Of a DNA stretch of 64,000 nucleotides, positions 59,540 through 64,000 are shown one piece after another. The translations under genes were made by a program, and so were the position numbers. The notes below the pieces were generated by a model. It made no database searches. It was not told where the DNA came from and saw only the letters and a program-made list of their open reading frames with translations. Numbering within the stretch: position 1 is the stretch's first letter; every line of letters starts with the position of its first letter. The DNA is from Rhododendron vialii (Eukaryota; Streptophyta; Magnoliopsida; Ericales; Ericaceae). The DNA lies in contig NC_080567.1 of the NCBI RefSeq assembly GCF_030253575.1, forward strand, positions 9,944,501 through 10,008,500, written 5' to 3'.

Positions 59540-59679
59540 CAATTATCTACTCAACCACCTCAACCTCAAACTTGCACTTTATCTAGACATGCTTGTAACC
59601 TACCTTTTCTGTAGGTTACAAGCATATGTCTAGATAAGGTGCAAACTTAAGAAGAATAAGGTGGTGAGCAGATAACTGT
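59540..59679. repeat. Imperfect hairpin of about 140 bp
   Basis: Arms 59540-59613 and 59620-59679 pair. The inner ~35 bp are near-perfect: TGCTTGTAACCTAC on the left against GTAGGTTACAAGCA on the right, then GTCTAGATAA. Outer parts pair with mismatches. The loop is CTTTTCT. It could be a MITE or a hairpin RNA precursor. Confidence 0.75.
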
Positions 59680-60379
59680 AGAGGATATTCCTTCTTCTCT
59701 TCCTCCCTGATCTCTCTCCGGCCTCCACCTCACCCCCACCAGACACCAGTGGATGTGAATTGTAGACTTATCGAAGTATCATTAAAATCTACTCCTTGTT
59801 AAGTTACCTAATCGTAGGTCTAGTTCCAAGCGGCTCGAAATAATGCACTTACAGTAGTTGCCATTTTTCCGTGATACATTTCTATTCCCGAATAACAATC
59901 AACACAGAACATAATTTCATCGTCAAGAAATAAAGTTGTTTACAAAACTGAACAGCAGATGTTATTATTACAACTAAATATGTATCACTCATGTGCAAGT
60001 GTGATTGCATTAAGATAGCCACAATAATTTGATTTCTTTTCAATTTGATACGTATAGTAACTCTATATGTATCCCTCATGATTTTTTGTGTTCTTAACTT
60101 GATTTTTCAGCGTTATTTGTTTCAAAATATGGAGAAGCAAGGTCAACACTACTAAGAGGAGCACTTGTTTCAAAATTCATACACACTCAATTCCAAAAGG
60201 AGCTAAAAAAGTGAAGCTATGAAATAAAAATCATGGAAAGGGTACACATGCTGGCCCATAAAGTCTCTCTCCATTTGCATAAATATGGCCTTAAAATCAC
60301 CTTCATTGAAAAAATGCTGCATATAGATTAGATGTTCGGAAAAAAAAAAAATGAGGGTGAAAATTTTGGTTAGTGATTA
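59680..60379. other. 3' flank of the phosphoacetylglucosamine mutase gene
   Basis: Should contain the 3' UTR and poly(A) site of the minus-strand gene, close to 60380. AT-rich and without another domain. Confidence 0.5.
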
Positions 60380-63300
60380 TTAAGAGCTTCTGAAACCAAG
60401 GAACTGATCAACTAATTGTGCAATGGAATTGGCTAGGTTATCTGCTGCTTCGTCTGTGCTTGCCTCTGCATATACTCTTATAACATCCTCCGTACCTGAT
60501 GGTCGTACAAAACATCGGCCTCGTGGGTATTTTGCTGCATAGGGAAAGAATAATAAAGAAACATCAGAAATATCCAAAGTTTCTATGTACTTCGTAGTTT
60601 AGGTCACATTCAATTGCTAAGAAAAGTATACTGTAAATTATGAAGAAACAGTGAAACACCCATAGAAGCAGGAAAATCAGAAATTCCCGTGTACAGCTTC
60701 CCTGTTCATGATTCTGCAAGCAGTTAGCATTTCTTTTTTCATATTCATTCAACGTAAAGAGCGTTTCAATTGAAGGTTGATGTGAGCATGGTGCACACTA
60801 CGGCAAGCCAAAAAATTGACGTATTTGAGTAGACAATCAAGTTGGTGAATGTATCAAAATTAACTGGAAACTTACAGGCAAAGATTAGCCTCCCAGAGAG
60901 AAATCATGTTTAACAGTGATATGTCTTACCAGTCTCAGCATTTATGGCTTCTTGAAGGCCGAGGGGTCTTACTACCATGGTTCCTGCATTTGCTGTAACA
61001 ACAGCACTTCTGTCGACAACTTTTACCTGAAAACCCAAGGAAGGGTGTAAACAACAGTTTTTTTAATTGAACAGGATGTGAACAACAGAAGAAGCCCCAA
61101 TTTTTAAGGCTGTATTTAGATCAAGGATTGTGAGGACGGATTTGTCAAGGAAAAAGAAAAGGCAAGGGGCACGTCTTAAATTTGTAAAGGCAAATCCCTT
61201 GACATCTACTTACCCTTTTTTTGAAGGGTCTTTTTTTTTTTTTTTTTGAACCGGACATTTACTTACCCTTCGTTAATACTCCACAAATCCTTAATCCAAA
61301 CAACCTTAAAATCAGATGTCATGTAGACCATAATTACCAGGGAAAAAAAAAGATACGTCAAATATAGTAAGATAACATACTTTTGGCTCACAGAATGTAT
61401 AATAACTCTACTAGCATGTTAAAAAAAATGAACTAATGACAAATATAAGAATGGACCAAGAAAACCACCTTCAATTGGCCCTTATGAATACCTAAACCAT
61501 TACAAAAACAATGGTCATACGATTCAATACTAGTGTTCAGGCACAAAAAGTCATGATAGACTGATGGAGACTGTTTATTAAAGCAAAAAAGTCTATTAAG
61601 AGAAAGACCACTGTTATGTAAAATGTAAATATTTGTTTGATAGACTATGTAAATATCTGTTTGATATCAAATTAGTAATTATTGTCTAATAACAATCTCA
61701 ATCAGCACATACCAATATATTGAGAACTTCTACAGAACTGTTTTTTTTTTTCCCTGATGTTCTTTGTTTTCCATGGTTTCACTTTCAACCTACAGCTTCT
61801 TCAGAAGATGTTTTTTATTTGCATTTGCGCCTTTTAGAAAGAATGCTAAACAAAGTTTGCAGTAGGGTAAAGTTTTGTTGCTTCAATAATGGGAGTTTCT
61901 ACGCAAATTATAGCAGATGATAACATAAAGCATTCAAGGCTTGTTTTTGTAGTTACAACCAATCTATTTCTTATTTTTATTTTTGATAAGTAAATAATTA
62001 TGTTAAAGAAGGCATTAAGGAAATGCCACCCGAATACAAAAAGGCCACCAAGACAAAAAGGCCTTGTACACCACCTAGTGAAAAAAACAACTCAAACCAC
62101 TCTAGAAAATGGTCAAGGGAGGGATTACACTCTCCCTTGTCCCAACTATACAAGCTACTAACCACAAAACTTTTAATTTTAAACAAAGGCTTTTCGACCA
62201 CTTCGAAACATCTCGAATTCCTCTCACGCCAAATGATCCACATCAAACAAAGAGGAATCATAGCCCAAACGCGCTTTCTCTTCTTGTCCACTCTAGCACC
62301 CCTCCAAGCGATTAAAAGCTCCATAACATTTCTCGACATGACCCATTGAAACAACCAATCTATTTTCCAATCTTTCAAGTTTAGCAAGTTTTACATACAA
62401 GGATGATTGGAAAACCGATCTATTTTCCAATCCTTGTATTTAAAACTTGCTAAACTCCAAAGATTTTCCAATGTGACCTGTACTTCACAGGAACTGAAAA
62501 GCAGGTAGCAAGCCCCACATTTTTATTGAAAGAAAAAATGAATGAATAAGTACTACAAAAAAAAATGGAAAGTTCAAACAGTACATCAAGGTGGCAAGTT
62601 CGATTCTACAGGGACCCCAACTTCAGAATGGATTCAGGAAAGAGATAGAACCCGAACTTCTACATCATACATACATGTAGACGAAGGTCACTCTGCTCAC
62701 AAGTTGAAACAAGCATTTAAGAATAAACGTGATATAAAACTGAACTAGAGTGGTCAAGCACGGATTTGAGATTTAAAAAGTCCAAATTCCTCTCTTTGCT
62801 GTAGCCTGTATTGCTAAAATAAAGACCATCCTTTCAGGAACTAAAGGTTTTGAACTTGAAGATAGTATTACTTCGATTTGGAATACATATATAGAGTATC
62901 CAAATGATAACCACTAAAAGTGATTCATCTAAGGAATGCATAAGCTATTCAAAATTGAAAAGTCAATCAGAAAGCTTCAATAAACATATTGTAGAAAGGC
63001 ATAAAGAATAAACCTTTAGTTGTCTGCTGGGTAAATCATAATAAAGTTCATTCCATTTATGAATTGACCATCCCATATGCTGCAAAATAGCCTCTACAAG
63101 AAGCAATCCACTCAAAGCGTCTCCCACTGCCTGGTTGATCAACTTGCTGACTGCCAATAGTCTCAGAGCAGCCTTCTGCTGTACTGAACCTGAAACAAGA
63201 AATCCATAAATCATGAATTTAGACAACAAAAGAATGGAGAAAAAACATCATCAGAAACCTAAGGTAGCAACAACAACGAAAATATAATGTTATAGTCCAT

Positions 63301-64000
63301 AACCAAGGATCAACATTTTCATTTGTCTCTTCCGATAGATCAGATAAGTTTCTGTTTCCCAGGAGAGAGAAATAAAACGAAACACTAGATTGCAATCTTT
63401 CCAGCAACAGAAAACACAATATAGCGGAACACACAAAAAAAACAACAAAGCAAAAGAAAACAAAACTTGTGCCAACATGGATTTGAAATTTAGTTTAAAA
63501 TAGTCTCCAATTTTCATTTCATAACGTGTACCTTTTTTATTTTATACCTGTTCCTCTTCTCATCTATTAGTTAATCAATCAACAAATCTAAATACATTTG
63601 ATTACCAGTTCTCAGGCTTATGCACTTCAAATTAATAGTTCATGCTTCAAAAGTCTTTTACATTTTCAGTATCCTTTTGTCTCTTTTAAAATGTTTCTGA
63701 AACATTGGCATAGGGTTTTAAAAAATGTTTCTGTTTCAATGCCCCGAAGCAGCACACCAAACAGATGTTTTGATCCTTGTCTATAACAAAACAATGTGGG
63801 AAAAAATGTGGAACTGTATCATATATGACCTTTTGAAGTTAAAGAAGGCTCACTGCTTCTGCCATCCAACCAGTGCAAGAGACCTTCTGAGAGCAATATG
63901 GTTCCATGCCCATTTGCCTCAAAATAGATCCCAATATCATACTCTGCAGCTTTCTCATGCAAGTATTTCACTCCTGTCGGAGTAAACACAACTTGTAGAC
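60380..64000 (-). CDS. AGM: Phosphoacetylglucosamine mutase, 3' part (cut by window edge)
   Basis: Four minus-strand exons: 63830 to beyond 64000, 63014-63189, 60930-61026 and 60380-60534, all GT-AG and in phase. The product converts GlcNAc-6-phosphate to GlcNAc-1-phosphate for UDP-GlcNAc synthesis in the cytosol. It resembles Arabidopsis DRT101. Visible motifs: [14 protein letters not shown] (the sugar-binding loop of the alpha-phosphohexomutase fold, domain 3), [38 protein letters not shown], and the phosphate-binding [15 protein letters not shown] of domain 4. The N-terminal domains with the phosphoserine lie outside the window. No break in the visible exons. The largest intron (1987 bp) carries a LINE remnant. 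The last exon ends in LGFRSS and a stop at 60380. Confidence 0.95.
61968..62390 (-). mobile_element. 5'-truncated LINE remnant in an AGM intron
   Basis: The minus frame at 61998-62387 reads [20 protein letters not shown], then [12 protein letters not shown], the zf-RVT region found after the reverse transcriptase of plant LINEs. The low-coordinate end has a T-rich run (ATTTTTATTTTTGATAAGTAA at 61973) that on the minus strand is the A-rich tail. So it is the 3' end of a LINE, truncated at its 5' side and in the same sense as the gene. A frame of 129 codons is open, but without the catalytic part it is not functional. Confidence 0.8.
62366..62460. repeat. Inverted repeat at the 5' end of the LINE remnant
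   Basis: CAAGTTTAGCAAGTTTTACA then TACAAGGA (62377 onward) pairs with TCCTTGTATTTAAAACTTGC then TAAAC (62429 onward). ATCTATTTTCCAATC occurs twice in direct order as well. This fits a 5'-inversion made by twin priming at LINE insertion. Confidence 0.6.

Overview
The window is nuclear DNA of a flowering plant, most likely a eudicot. It has AT-rich non-coding sequence, GT-AG introns, plant-only gene families (expansin-like B, 4CL-like ligase) and a dense, nested set of plant transposable elements. I cannot name the species. Genes are sparse: three recognisable protein genes, one short unassigned single-exon gene and two pseudogene fragments. Most of the rest is LTR retrotransposon, solo LTR or MITE. 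All statements come from reading the sequence; no search or computation was run.

Region by region. 1-1030: three fold-back repeat units. 2266-5431 (minus): HAD-type sugar-phosphate phosphatase (SGPP-like), five exons, with a solo LTR in its 1.9-kb first intron. 6113-11484: a decayed Copia element (gag, protease, integrase) cut by two later LTR insertions at 6619-7955 and 9166-11026, each with an exact 5-bp target duplication. 12032-14315: two truncated LTRs of the first inserted family fused head to tail. 15213-25357: an older LTR-like stretch, flanked by a 277-bp direct repeat, that holds an almost full-length Tekay/Del-type Gypsy chromovirus (16180-24681). 26151-27640: three MITEs. 28432-30864: a solo LTR inserted in a region related to the Tekay LTRs (to 32112). 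32258-32664: a Mutator-like MITE that is almost entirely one long hairpin. 34886-38236 (plus): expansin-like B gene, five exons, with a solo LTR and a hAT-like MITE in intron 1. 41136-46632 (minus): a second Gypsy element with 182-bp LTRs. 47452-47748 (minus): a 98-residue single-exon gene. 48603-51391: another solo LTR with a minisatellite inside. 52133-55164 (minus): fragments of a 4CL-like acyl-CoA ligase and of an adenine phosphoribosyltransferase, both with stop codons. 57864-58938: two adjacent MITE copies. 60380 to the right edge (minus): the 3' part of phosphoacetylglucosamine mutase, with a LINE remnant in an intron.

The genes do not form a pathway: sugar-phosphate hydrolysis, cell-wall loosening and UDP-GlcNAc synthesis are separate housekeeping or growth functions. 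The main story is the layering of transposons. Seven insertions have exact target duplications of 5, 8 or 9 bp, one more has an exact TA dinucleotide pair at each of three Stowaway-like copies, and two of the 5-bp cases restore the frame of the host retroelement when removed on paper. Two unrelated genes also carry a solo LTR of the same family in intron 1, both antisense to the gene. I saw no tRNA, rRNA or CRISPR and no clearly new gene system.
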